Below, in pieces: positions 56,729 through 64,000 of a DNA stretch of 64,000 bases. The position numbers and the translations under genes were made by a program. Source of the stretch: Marinobacter guineae (GTDB taxonomy: Bacteria > Pseudomonadota > Gammaproteobacteria > Pseudomonadales > Oleiphilaceae); NCBI RefSeq assembly GCF_002744735.1, contig NZ_KZ319340.1, positions 1,087,030 to 1,151,029 of the forward strand, in the 5' to 3' direction. Position 1 is the first letter of the stretch, and the number at the start of each line of letters is the position of its first letter. Below the pieces are notes generated by a model that worked only from the letters and a program-made list of their open reading frames with translations, did no database searches and was not told the DNA's origin.

Positions 56729-58870
56729 ATGACAACGGAAACGGCCAAGAATCAGACAACGGGTGGAGAGCTGAGTGTGCCTGCGCCAGTGGAAGTTCCT
56801 CCGGTGGGCGAAGAGGTCAACCTGGACGCCAATGAAAACTACTTCAACCGTGAACTGAGCCAGCTGCAGTTCAACTACCGGGTGCTCAAGCAGGCCCTTG
56901 ATACGACGCATCCTCTGATCAATCGCCTGATCTTCTGCTGTATATTCAGCAGCAACATGGACGAGTTCTTCGAGATCCGTGTTGCCGGGTTGCGTCAGCA
57001 GATGAAATACGGCCGCGAGACAATCGGCGCCGATGGCATGATGCCGGACCAGGCGCTGGCGGAAATCAGCCGTGTTGCCCATGACTACATTCGCGAACAG
57101 TACGACATCCTTAATAACGTCCTGATTCCCGAGATGGAGCAGCAGAACATCCATTTCGTGCGGCGCCGGGAGTGGACCCCACAGCAGGCCGAATGGGTTC
57201 GCAACTATTTTGAGGAGGAAATTCTGCCGGTTGTCAGCCCCATCGGGCTGGATCCCTCGCACCCGTTTCCCCGGCTGGTGAACAAGAGCCTGAATTTCAT
57301 TGTTGAGCTGGATGGCAAAGATGCTTTTGGCCGTGAAACCGGGATGGCGATCGTGCCTGCGCCCCGGTCACTACCGCGCCTGGTGCGACTGCCGGATGAT
57401 GTGTGTGACGGTGGAGAGAACCTGGTATTTCTGTCCTCCATGATCCACGCCCATACCGACGAACTGTTCCCGGGCATGGAAGTAAAAGGCTGCTATCAGT
57501 TCAGGCTCACCCGTAACGCCGACCTTGAGCTTGAAGACGATCTGGAAGACCTGGCTTCGGCCTTGCGAGGCGAGTTGTTGAGCCGCCGTTTCGGCGACGG
57601 CGTGCGCCTGGAAGTGGCGGACAACTGCCCCCAGGAGCTGGTTCAATTCCTGCTGACCGAGTTTGGCCTCACCGAACGGGATCTGTACCAGGTCCATGGC
57701 CCGGTGAATCTGACCCGGCTGATGGCCGTTGGTGGTCTGGTAGATCGGCCGGACCTGACCTATTCCGGCTTCTCGCCATCGATTCCCAAGCAGATCCGAA
57801 GCAAGGATTCGATGTTTGACTCCATCCGCAAGCAGCCAATTCTTTTGCATCACCCCTTCGAGAACTTCAGCCCGGTGGTGGATTTGCTGCGCCAGGCTGC
57901 CAAGGATCCCCAGGTGCTGGCGATTCGCCAGACGCTTTACCGGACCGGGGCGGACTCCGAGCTTGTGGAAGCATTGGCGGATGCGGCCAGGCGTGGCAAG
58001 GAAGTGACCGCAGTGATCGAATTGCGGGCCCGGTTCAGTGAGGCCGAAAACCTTGAGCTGGCGAGCCGGCTTCAGGAAGCCGGAGTGATCGTGGTCTATG
58101 GCGTTGTTGGCTACAAGACTCACGCCAAGATGATCCTGATCGTACGCCGGGAAGAAGGGCGTCTGCGGCGCTACGTGCACCTGGGCACGGGCAACTATCA
58201 CGCTGGCAACGCCCGGTTGTACACCGATTACAGTTTCATGACCTGTGACGAATCCATCAGCGATGATGTCAACAAGCTGTTCCAGCAGCTGACAGGCATG
58301 GGTAAAGCCCTGAAGATCAAGAAGCTGTTTCATTCTCCGTTTACCCTGCACTCCCGTTTGCTCAGCCTGATCGAGCGTGAAGCCGACTATGGCGAGAAAG
58401 GCCGGATTATTATCAAGTTCAATGCCCTGACCGAGATCCGGATGATCAAGGCCCTCTACCGGGCCTCTCAGGCGGGCGTGAAGATTGATCTGATCATCCG
58501 TGGCATCTGTTGTCTGCGCCCGGAGGTGCCGGGCCTTTCCGATAACATTCGGGTAAGATCCATCATTGGTCGCTTCCTCGAACACACCCGGGTGTATTAC
58601 TTCGGCAACAACGGCCGGCCCGATGTTTACTGCTCGAGCGCCGATGGGATGGAGCGTAATCTGCTGAGCCGTGTGGAAACCGCGTTTCCCCTGGATGACC
58701 CGGCCCTGGCGGCCCGTGTTCGTGAAGACCTGGATACCTACCTGGCCGATAACTGCCAGTCCTGGGTGTTGCAACCGGACGGCAGTTACATCCAGAACCA
58801 GCCCGCCGAGGGTGATGAACGTTTGGCAGCCCAGCTGGTGCTGTTGGAGCGATTGACCGGAAAAAACTGA
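56729..58870 (+). CDS. ppk1: Polyphosphate kinase
   Basis: 713 residues from ATG 56729 after GAGGAAAC. The N-terminal domain (YFNRELSQLQFNYRVL), the head domain (SNMDEFFEIRVAGLRQQ) and the two phospholipase D-like catalytic domains are present. The conserved His motifs are KTHAKM and RRYVHLGTGNY. It reversibly makes polyphosphate from ATP and links the window's phosphate uptake genes to storage. It follows hemB closely, as in Pseudomonas. No ppx lies beside it. Confidence 0.95.
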   Translation: MTTETAKNQTTGGELSVPAPVEVPPVGEEVNLDANENYFNRELSQLQFNYRVLKQALDTTHPLINRLIFCCIFSSNMDEFFEIRVAGLRQQMKYGRETIGADGMMPDQALAEISRVAHDYIREQYDILNNVLIPEMEQQNIHFVRRREWTPQQAEWVRNYFEEEILPVVSPIGLDPSHPFPRLVNKSLNFIVELDGKDAFGRETGMAIVPAPRSLPRLVRLPDDVCDGGENLVFLSSMIHAHTDELFPGMEVKGCYQFRLTRNADLELEDDLEDLASALRGELLSRRFGDGVRLEVADNCPQELVQFLLTEFGLTERDLYQVHGPVNLTRLMAVGGLVDRPDLTYSGFSPSIPKQIRSKDSMFDSIRKQPILLHHPFENFSPVVDLLRQAAKDPQVLAIRQTLYRTGADSELVEALADAARRGKEVTAVIELRARFSEAENLELASRLQEAGVIVVYGVVGYKTHAKMILIVRREEGRLRRYVHLGTGNYHAGNARLYTDYSFMTCDESISDDVNKLFQQLTGMGKALKIKKLFHSPFTLHSRLLSLIEREADYGEKGRIIIKFNALTEIRMIKALYRASQAGVKIDLIIRGICCLRPEVPGLSDNIRVRSIIGRFLEHTRVYYFGNNGRPDVYCSSADGMERNLLSRVETAFPLDDPALAARVREDLDTYLADNCQSWVLQPDGSYIQNQPAEGDERLAAQLVLLERLTGKN

Positions 58871-58891
58871 TTTCCCAGACGGAGAATGCTT

Positions 58892-60181
58892 TTGAATGCC
58901 AAATGGATGATTGCTGGTGCCGGCGTGCTGGTTGTGGCCGGTGGACTGCCGTGGGTGGTGGGTTATGTCACCGAACAGCAGTGGCAGCAGGCTACGGCAG
59001 AGGCCAACAGTGCTCAGCCATTCCTGAAGCTGGAGACAGAAGCGTATCGCCGGGGCCTTCTCGGTTCAGAACTGAGGGGCTCCGTAAGCCTGTTGAATCC
59101 TGAAACCGGCGAGTCCAATCGGGTGGCTTTCCGTGCGGATGTGACCCATGGAGTGACAGGCAGCCTGATGGACTTTGAGCCGGCCGACGGTTGGTCTGCA
59201 CCGGGTATGGACTGGTTTCCCGAGGAAAATCCAAGGTTGACCCTGGAGACTCGGCTCTGGGGTACTGCGACCCTTGAGCTGGAAGTGCCGGGTATGTCTG
59301 TCACTGACGCCGCAACAGGCGAGTCTCTGGCCACCAGCGGCGGCCTGGCAAGAATCGAGATCAGTGACGCGGGCACCCAGGCAGAGGCTCTGGTAGTTTG
59401 GCCCGCGCTGATATTGTCTGGTCCTGAGCTGGATGTCCGTGTCAGTGACTTCCGGATGGAGCAGACCATGAACCACCTTTCCGGTGAGGTCTGGACCGGC
59501 TCTGGCGAGGTTGTGGTTGAGTCTGTGTCTGTCACGCCCGATCAGGAGCAGTCGGTTACTCTGAGCGGCATTTCTGTTCAGAGCAGCAGTGAGGCCGTTA
59601 GCGAGGGTGAGCGGCTGGATTCGCGTGTGGCCTTCGAGGTTGCCGATATCACGTTTTCCGATGACGCTTATGGCCCCCAACGGCTGGTGTTCGCGCTGGA
59701 GGGGCTGGAAGTGGCGGCCTGGAGTGCCCTGACAGAAAGCCTGTCGGCGATGCAGGCACTGGCCGTTACTCAGGCCTCGGGCGGTGAGGAGCAGTTTGAG
59801 CAGCAGATGGCTGCCATGGGGCAGATGAATACCGCCGTACGGAATTTGGCTGCGTCCGGCTTTTCCGTGGGTTTTCCGGAGTTGTATATAACAACGCCGG
59901 AAGGCACGGTAACAGGAAGTGCCCAGATCTCCCATCCGGAGCTGACGGCGGATCAGAAGGCCGAGATGCTGATGGTGATGCAGCGCCTGGCCGGCGAAAT
60001 GAATCTGAGCCTGCCCCTGGCCCTGGCAGAGAAATATCCGGAGCTGCAGCTGCAACTGGCGCCCCTGATCAAGCAGGGCTTACTGGTTCAGGAGGGTGAC
60101 AGACTCGTGCTGGACGCGCAGATGAAGGACCTGGTGGTTGATGTGAACGGCGTGGAAATTCCGTTGCCCCCTTTGCTTTGA
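58892..60181 (+). CDS. YdgA-like DUF945 periplasmic protein
   Basis: 429 residues. TTG 58892 has GGAG 7 bp upstream; the ATG at 58886 sits directly on that site and is less likely. One N-terminal hydrophobic helix (WMIAGAGVLVVAGGLPWVVGYV) precedes a beta-rich soluble part with TEQQWQQAT and YRRGLLGSE, the opening of YdgA-type DUF945 proteins. It is probably inner-membrane anchored and periplasmic. The function is unknown. It follows ppk by about 20 bp, likely in one transcript, and has a strong terminator. Confidence 0.75.
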   Translation: MNAKWMIAGAGVLVVAGGLPWVVGYVTEQQWQQATAEANSAQPFLKLETEAYRRGLLGSELRGSVSLLNPETGESNRVAFRADVTHGVTGSLMDFEPADGWSAPGMDWFPEENPRLTLETRLWGTATLELEVPGMSVTDAATGESLATSGGLARIEISDAGTQAEALVVWPALILSGPELDVRVSDFRMEQTMNHLSGEVWTGSGEVVVESVSVTPDQEQSVTLSGISVQSSSEAVSEGERLDSRVAFEVADITFSDDAYGPQRLVFALEGLEVAAWSALTESLSAMQALAVTQASGGEEQFEQQMAAMGQMNTAVRNLAASGFSVGFPELYITTPEGTVTGSAQISHPELTADQKAEMLMVMQRLAGEMNLSLPLALAEKYPELQLQLAPLIKQGLLVQEGDRLVLDAQMKDLVVDVNGVEIPLPPLL

Positions 60182-60199
60182 ATCATCGGTCAGGATCAG

Positions 60200-60226
60200 A
60201 AAAAGCCCCGTGATCGGGGCTTTTTT
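60200..60226. terminator. Bidirectional terminator between the DUF945 gene and coaD
   Basis: AAAAAGCCCCG (60200-60210), a TGAT loop and CGGGGCTTTTTT (to 60226) form an intrinsic terminator with T-runs on both strands, serving both convergent genes. Confidence 0.93.
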
Positions 60227-60232
60227 GTGTCT

Positions 60233-60748
<516 letters not shown>

Positions 60749-60832
60749 TCAGCATTCCTGGTTGTTCTGTAGTTGCCGGAGGGGGATTCCGGGACTTTGC
60801 AGTGGGTGAATTAACCTCGGGGCGGGGCCAAC

Positions 60833-60925
60833 CGGGTGGGGCTTTCCGGAAACCGCTACGAGCACATCCATGTGCGCTTGGCTCCGCCATCCATGGCTCC
60901 GCACATTTCCGGAAAGCCCCACCCG
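60833..60925 (-). repeat. Variable-stem hairpin element, copy 5
   Basis: Arms 60833-60852 and 60906-60925 are perfectly complementary over 20 bp. The 53-nt loop, on the minus strand, has GCCATGGATGGC (60897-60886) and GCACATGGATGTGC (60875-60862). It lies between the GMC oxidoreductase gene and coaD, both on the minus strand, in their sense. Confidence 0.85.
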
Positions 60926-60977
60926 ATCGACCCGGCGTGCGCAGTTGCAGGCCGCCCCGATCTGGATGGAGTGGTCG

Positions 60978-62570
60978 TTAGTTGACCAGTTTGTTTGCCA
61001 GGCGTGAGCTGTTTCGTGCCGAAAGCGCATACACCGACAACTGCGGATTGGCGCCGATGCTGGTCGGGAAAACCGAGGCGTCGTGGACGCTGAGGTTGCT
61101 GACATGGTGGTGTTCGCCGAAGCTGTTGACTACGGAGTTCTCAGGGTTGATGCCCATACCGCAACCACCCATCTGGTGGGCGGTGAACAGACGGACGCGG
61201 TGGGGTTCCATGGGGAGTCGGTTGATGGCGGCTTTGGCATCGGCCAGGGTGTGGTACCAGTTGGAATCCAGGTGCATCAGGCGGACTTTTTCGGCGCCGG
61301 CGGCGAACTGGATTTCTACCATGGTGTGGAAGGCTTCCCGCAGGCCGGTCCAGAGATAGTCCGTGACCGGGTAATCCAGTACCGGGCTGCCGTCGTCGCG
61401 CAATGAAACGGTGCCGCCGGGGCTTTCGGGGTGGAAGCCATCCCGGAGCAGGGCAATGACCGACTGCATGTGGGGCAGGCCGGTCATGTTGTTGATCTGG
61501 GTTTCACCGTGGCCGGGTATCACGCCGCTGGACATGCCGGGGTGAAGTGGTGGTACTTCCAGTTTGTAGCCGACGGGCCCGTCGACGCCGTTGCGGAAGT
61601 TGAATTCGTCGGAGTAGATGGACTGTGGTGCGCCGTAGAACGGGTCAACCCGTTGGGGCATCTGGGCGACGGAGGCATTGACCGGATGGATGAAGGAGCG
61701 TTTGCCGATACGCTGGTGGGGGTCCGGAATATCCGATCGTAACAGCAGGCCTGGCGAGCCGATGGCGCTGGCAGCAACGACGAAGTGTCTGGCTTTCAGC
61801 GTTACGGTAACTCCCGTTGGTGTAATGCCGTCGCTGGCGAAGGCCGTGGCCTGGAGGTGGTCGATCCGGTCCTGGTTCATCACCAGTTTGTCGGCCCTCA
61901 GGCTGTGGAACAGTCGGGCGTTGTTGTCCAGGGCGCCAGGGATGGTGGTCATCAGCGCACCCTGTTTTGCGTTGGTTGGGCAGCCGACGCCGCAGTAGCC
62001 CAGATTCCAGCAGCCTTTGACGTTGCGGGGGATAATCTTCCAGCTGTAGCCAAGCTTCTCGCAGCCCTGGCGCAAGATGTCGTTGTTGACGTTTGGGTCG
62101 ACCTGCCAAAGGGCAACGTTGTGTCGTTCCTCCCGGCCGTTGAACCAGGGCGCCATGGCCGCCGGTCGGAGATCGTCCAGACCGAACTGGTCGGCCCAGT
62201 AATTCAGGGTGGCCTCCGGCGTGCGGAAACTGCTGGTCCAGTTGACGGTCGTGGAGCCGCCCACGCAGCGCCCCTGCAGGATGGCAATGGCGCCGTCCCG
62301 GGTGACCCGGCTCATACCCTCCTGGTACAGGTTGGCATAGGAGGTCAGCTCGTCCATCTTGAAGTCTTTCTGGTAATACAGCCTGCCTTCTTCCACAAGA
62401 ATCACGGACAACCCGTTTCGGGCGAGAATTTCCGCGGTGGTGCCACCACCGGCGCCGGTTCCGACAACGACAACGTCCGCTTCCGTGGTCAGGTTCCCGG
62501 TGAGGCTGGCACCGTCGGTGACTTTCCAGCCCGATTCCAGGCCTTGGGCAATACGATCGGTTAATGACAT
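60978..62570 (-). CDS. GMC-family FAD-dependent oxidoreductase
   Basis: 530 residues from ATG 62570 after GGAGCCAACC. The FAD motif is VVVVGTGAGGGTTAEILA (about residue 34), followed by GRCVGGSTTVNW. A Cys-rich stretch (GCWNLGYCGVGCPTNAKQ) and the C-terminal HQMGGCGMG, with Asn in SIGANPQLS, are typical of long-chain alcohol oxidases and related GMC enzymes. It likely oxidises an alcohol. A Tat-exported protein and an aldehyde dehydrogenase precede it on the same strand. Confidence 0.85.
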   Translation of the reverse strand: MSLTDRIAQGLESGWKVTDGASLTGNLTTEADVVVVGTGAGGGTTAEILARNGLSVILVEEGRLYYQKDFKMDELTSYANLYQEGMSRVTRDGAIAILQGRCVGGSTTVNWTSSFRTPEATLNYWADQFGLDDLRPAAMAPWFNGREERHNVALWQVDPNVNNDILRQGCEKLGYSWKIIPRNVKGCWNLGYCGVGCPTNAKQGALMTTIPGALDNNARLFHSLRADKLVMNQDRIDHLQATAFASDGITPTGVTVTLKARHFVVAASAIGSPGLLLRSDIPDPHQRIGKRSFIHPVNASVAQMPQRVDPFYGAPQSIYSDEFNFRNGVDGPVGYKLEVPPLHPGMSSGVIPGHGETQINNMTGLPHMQSVIALLRDGFHPESPGGTVSLRDDGSPVLDYPVTDYLWTGLREAFHTMVEIQFAAGAEKVRLMHLDSNWYHTLADAKAAINRLPMEPHRVRLFTAHQMGGCGMGINPENSVVNSFGEHHHVSNLSVHDASVFPTSIGANPQLSVYALSARNSSRLANKLVN

Positions 62571-62597
62571 GGTTGGCTCCGTCAGATCAGCTGGCAA

Positions 62598-63236
62598 TCA
62601 GGCGTTGTTAAATTGTGGCAGGGCATCGACCGCCTGTTTTGGCGGCCCGGGATAACCCGACAGATGCCAGAAATCCCGATGACCATAAAACGCCACGTTG
62701 CTGACCTTGGTGAGGGCAATGTAGCCGTTGTTGAACAGGCCAATACTGCTGGTGCGCCAGCGCTCCAGAAACGCATCGGCCTCCGTGGTGGTCACATTCG
62801 GCCAGTTTGACCAGACCCGGGCAATGGTCACCCGGGTCAGCCCGAAGTTGAGCAGATCGAACAGCCGGCGCAGCTCCTTCTGATTGGCTGGCCCGAAATT
62901 GAGGATCCCGGCATCAATACGTTCAATCGTCCCGGCGATGGCGATATTCCGGGCCTGCGGCTGCTCCGGCAACCCCGGACCAATCATGGCCGGCAGCAGT
63001 GCCTCGAACAGGGTGATGTCATCCCGGTTCAGAAACCGGAACTGATAGCTGGCGTCCATCCGGGTGCCGACGGCACTCAACCTGCCGGCCGGCCGCGTGG
63101 CACAACCGCTCAGCCCGGCGGTGACACTGACAGTACCCAGAAACAGGGCTCCGCCGAGCCCGGTTTTCAGAAAGCTTCGGCGGTCCAGATCAGGGAATTG
63201 AGACTGGCGTGAGTTATGGGGATTTGGTTCGTGCAT
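62598..63236 (-). CDS. Tat-signal protein next to GMC oxidoreductase
   Basis: 212 residues. A twin-arginine signal (DLDRRSFLKTGLGGALFL, about 16-33) is followed by LSGCA, possibly a lipobox. The rest is helical with no known catalytic motif. Its place, 27 bp before the GMC gene, resembles small subunits of membrane-bound FAD dehydrogenases (gluconate-dehydrogenase subunit 3 type). That comparison is positional only. If it partners the GMC enzyme, the two could be exported together. Confidence 0.6.
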   Translation of the reverse strand: MHEPNPHNSRQSQFPDLDRRSFLKTGLGGALFLGTVSVTAGLSGCATRPAGRLSAVGTRMDASYQFRFLNRDDITLFEALLPAMIGPGLPEQPQARNIAIAGTIERIDAGILNFGPANQKELRRLFDLLNFGLTRVTIARVWSNWPNVTTTEADAFLERWRTSSIGLFNNGYIALTKVSNVAFYGHRDFWHLSGYPGPPKQAVDALPQFNNA

Positions 63237-63312
63237 GGATGGCTTCTCATTTTTATTTTATTGAGGGCAGGGAAAGTGACCCCAGCCCTCGACAGACTCC
63301 CAAAGCCGGGAT

Positions 63313-64000
63313 CTAGCGAATAAACAGCTTATAAACCATCTTGTGTGCCGCCGTTCCATGGGGCGCATAAACAAACTTGCCGCTGTTGAACTTCTGCTTG
63401 GTAAAAATAGCCCGGTGATGAGAGAAAGTCAGGAAACCCTCGCGGCCATGGTAATGCCCCATGCCGGAATCCCCGATACCACCAAATGGCAGGTCATCCT
63501 GAGCCACATGCATCAGCGCATCATTGATGCACATACCGCCCGAGTGGGTGTTATCCACAACATGCTGCTGTTGCGACTTGTCATAACCGAAGAAATACAG
63601 CGCCAGCGGCCGAGGACGGTCGTTGATGTAATGGATGGCCTCATCCAGACCGCCATAACTCACCACCGGCAGAATCGGCCCGAAGATCTCATCCTGCATC
63701 AGCTTCATATCCGGCGTGGTTTTCAGAACCAGCGTCACCGGAATCTTACGGGTTCCATCCTTCATATTCTCCCGGGCCGGATTGATCTCCACCAACTCCG
63801 CACCCTTCTCCCGGGCATCCTCCAGATAACCCTGCAGGCGATCGTACTGGCGCTCATTGATAATCGCCGTGTAGTCATCATTATCCCGCAGACTTGGATA
63901 CATTTCTGAGAAACGGGCCCGGAACTCGTCCACAAAAGCCTGAATCCGATCGGCCGGGCAGAGCACATAATCCGGGGCCACGCAGGTCTGCCCCGCATTG
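63313..64000 (-). CDS. Coniferyl-aldehyde-type aldehyde dehydrogenase (C-terminal part)
   Basis: The frame runs off the window end, leaving 228 residues of the C-terminal half. The first visible residues are NAGQTCVAPDY, which include the catalytic Cys. Later FGPILPVV, NDALMHVAQDDLPFGGIGDSGMGHYHG and the tail FSHHRAIFTKQKFN match the CalB group of NAD-dependent aldehyde dehydrogenases. It would oxidise the aldehyde made by the GMC enzyme, 76 bp away from the Tat protein gene. Substrate range is unknown. Confidence 0.9.
   Translation of the reverse strand, partial: NAGQTCVAPDYVLCPADRIQAFVDEFRARFSEMYPSLRDNDDYTAIINERQYDRLQGYLEDAREKGAELVEINPARENMKDGTRKIPVTLVLKTTPDMKLMQDEIFGPILPVVSYGGLDEAIHYINDRPRPLALYFFGYDKSQQQHVVDNTHSGGMCINDALMHVAQDDLPFGGIGDSGMGHYHGREGFLTFSHHRAIFTKQKFNSGKFVYAPHGTAAHKMVYKLFIR

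Noticed and set aside
57371..58774. Minus-strand ORF of 467 codons
   Set aside because: It is the shadow of ppk; the ppk frame carries all catalytic motifs.

Overview
The window reads as ordinary chromosome of a marine, probably hydrocarbon- or lipid-degrading gammaproteobacterium, most likely Marinobacter or a close relative. This is inferred from gene content: a rubredoxin with its reductase, a membrane-anchored FadE, an AidB-like dehydrogenase, a GMC oxidoreductase with an aldehyde dehydrogenase, a lipase foldase, a PanP-type decarboxylase and ubiquinone genes. No species can be fixed from the sequence alone. No prophage, insertion sequence, CRISPR array, tRNA or rRNA was seen.

Layout. 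1-3536: end of the phosphate-uptake operon pstC-pstA-pstB-phoU. 3685-8272 (minus): HIT hydrolase, UbiF-like hydroxylase, YbaK-type protein, MscS channel, MnmH tRNA enzyme. 8406-9059: a methyltransferase. 9096-9327 (minus): a non-coding RNA rich in GGA motifs, CsrB/RsmB-like, with a GacA-type palindrome about 170 bp upstream. 9509-16616: VanZ-like protein, CysZ-like protein, RapA, FadE, fluoride channel. 16855-25457: cold-shock protein, dienelactone hydrolase, alanine dehydrogenase, GST, Yip1-like protein, Tat-exported PhoD phosphatase, P-type ATPase. 25438-32083: divergent phosphoketolase, IlvD, PBP7, small asparaginase-like protein, RsuA. 32089-39787: YdjM-like hydrolase, MltB, a response regulator, then phoR, phoB, ubiA, ubiC and hpt. 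40054-50713: rubredoxin and reductase, TesB, two c-di-GMP proteins, flavodoxin, a Pit phosphate transporter, a small unknown protein and PanP. 50908-64000: YlxP-like protein, AidB-like dehydrogenase with a TetR regulator, SutA-like protein, LifO, HemB, Ppk, DUF945 protein, CoaD, and a GMC / Tat protein / aldehyde dehydrogenase cluster cut by the window end.

Phosphate genes recur through the window: Pst-PhoU, PhoBR with a candidate Pho box, PhoD, Pit and polyphosphate kinase. Together they would import, sense, release and store phosphate. A second group (RubA/RubB, FadE, TesB, AidB-like, GMC/ALDH) fits oxidation of alkanes, alcohols and fatty acids. Ubiquinone genes (ubiF, ubiA, ubiC) support respiration.

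The most unusual feature is a family of five intergenic elements (3562-3668, 27967-28075, 48902-49015, 51274-51376, 60833-60925). Each is a long inverted repeat whose 20-28 bp stem differs in every copy, while the loop of about 55 nt is conserved. Each loop carries two small hairpins that present GGA, and the second resembles the CsrA/RsmA target consensus. The motif lies on the sense strand of at least one adjacent gene at every locus. With a CsrB-like RNA in the same window, the elements may be CsrA-binding 3' or 5' UTR structures. That functional link is inference.
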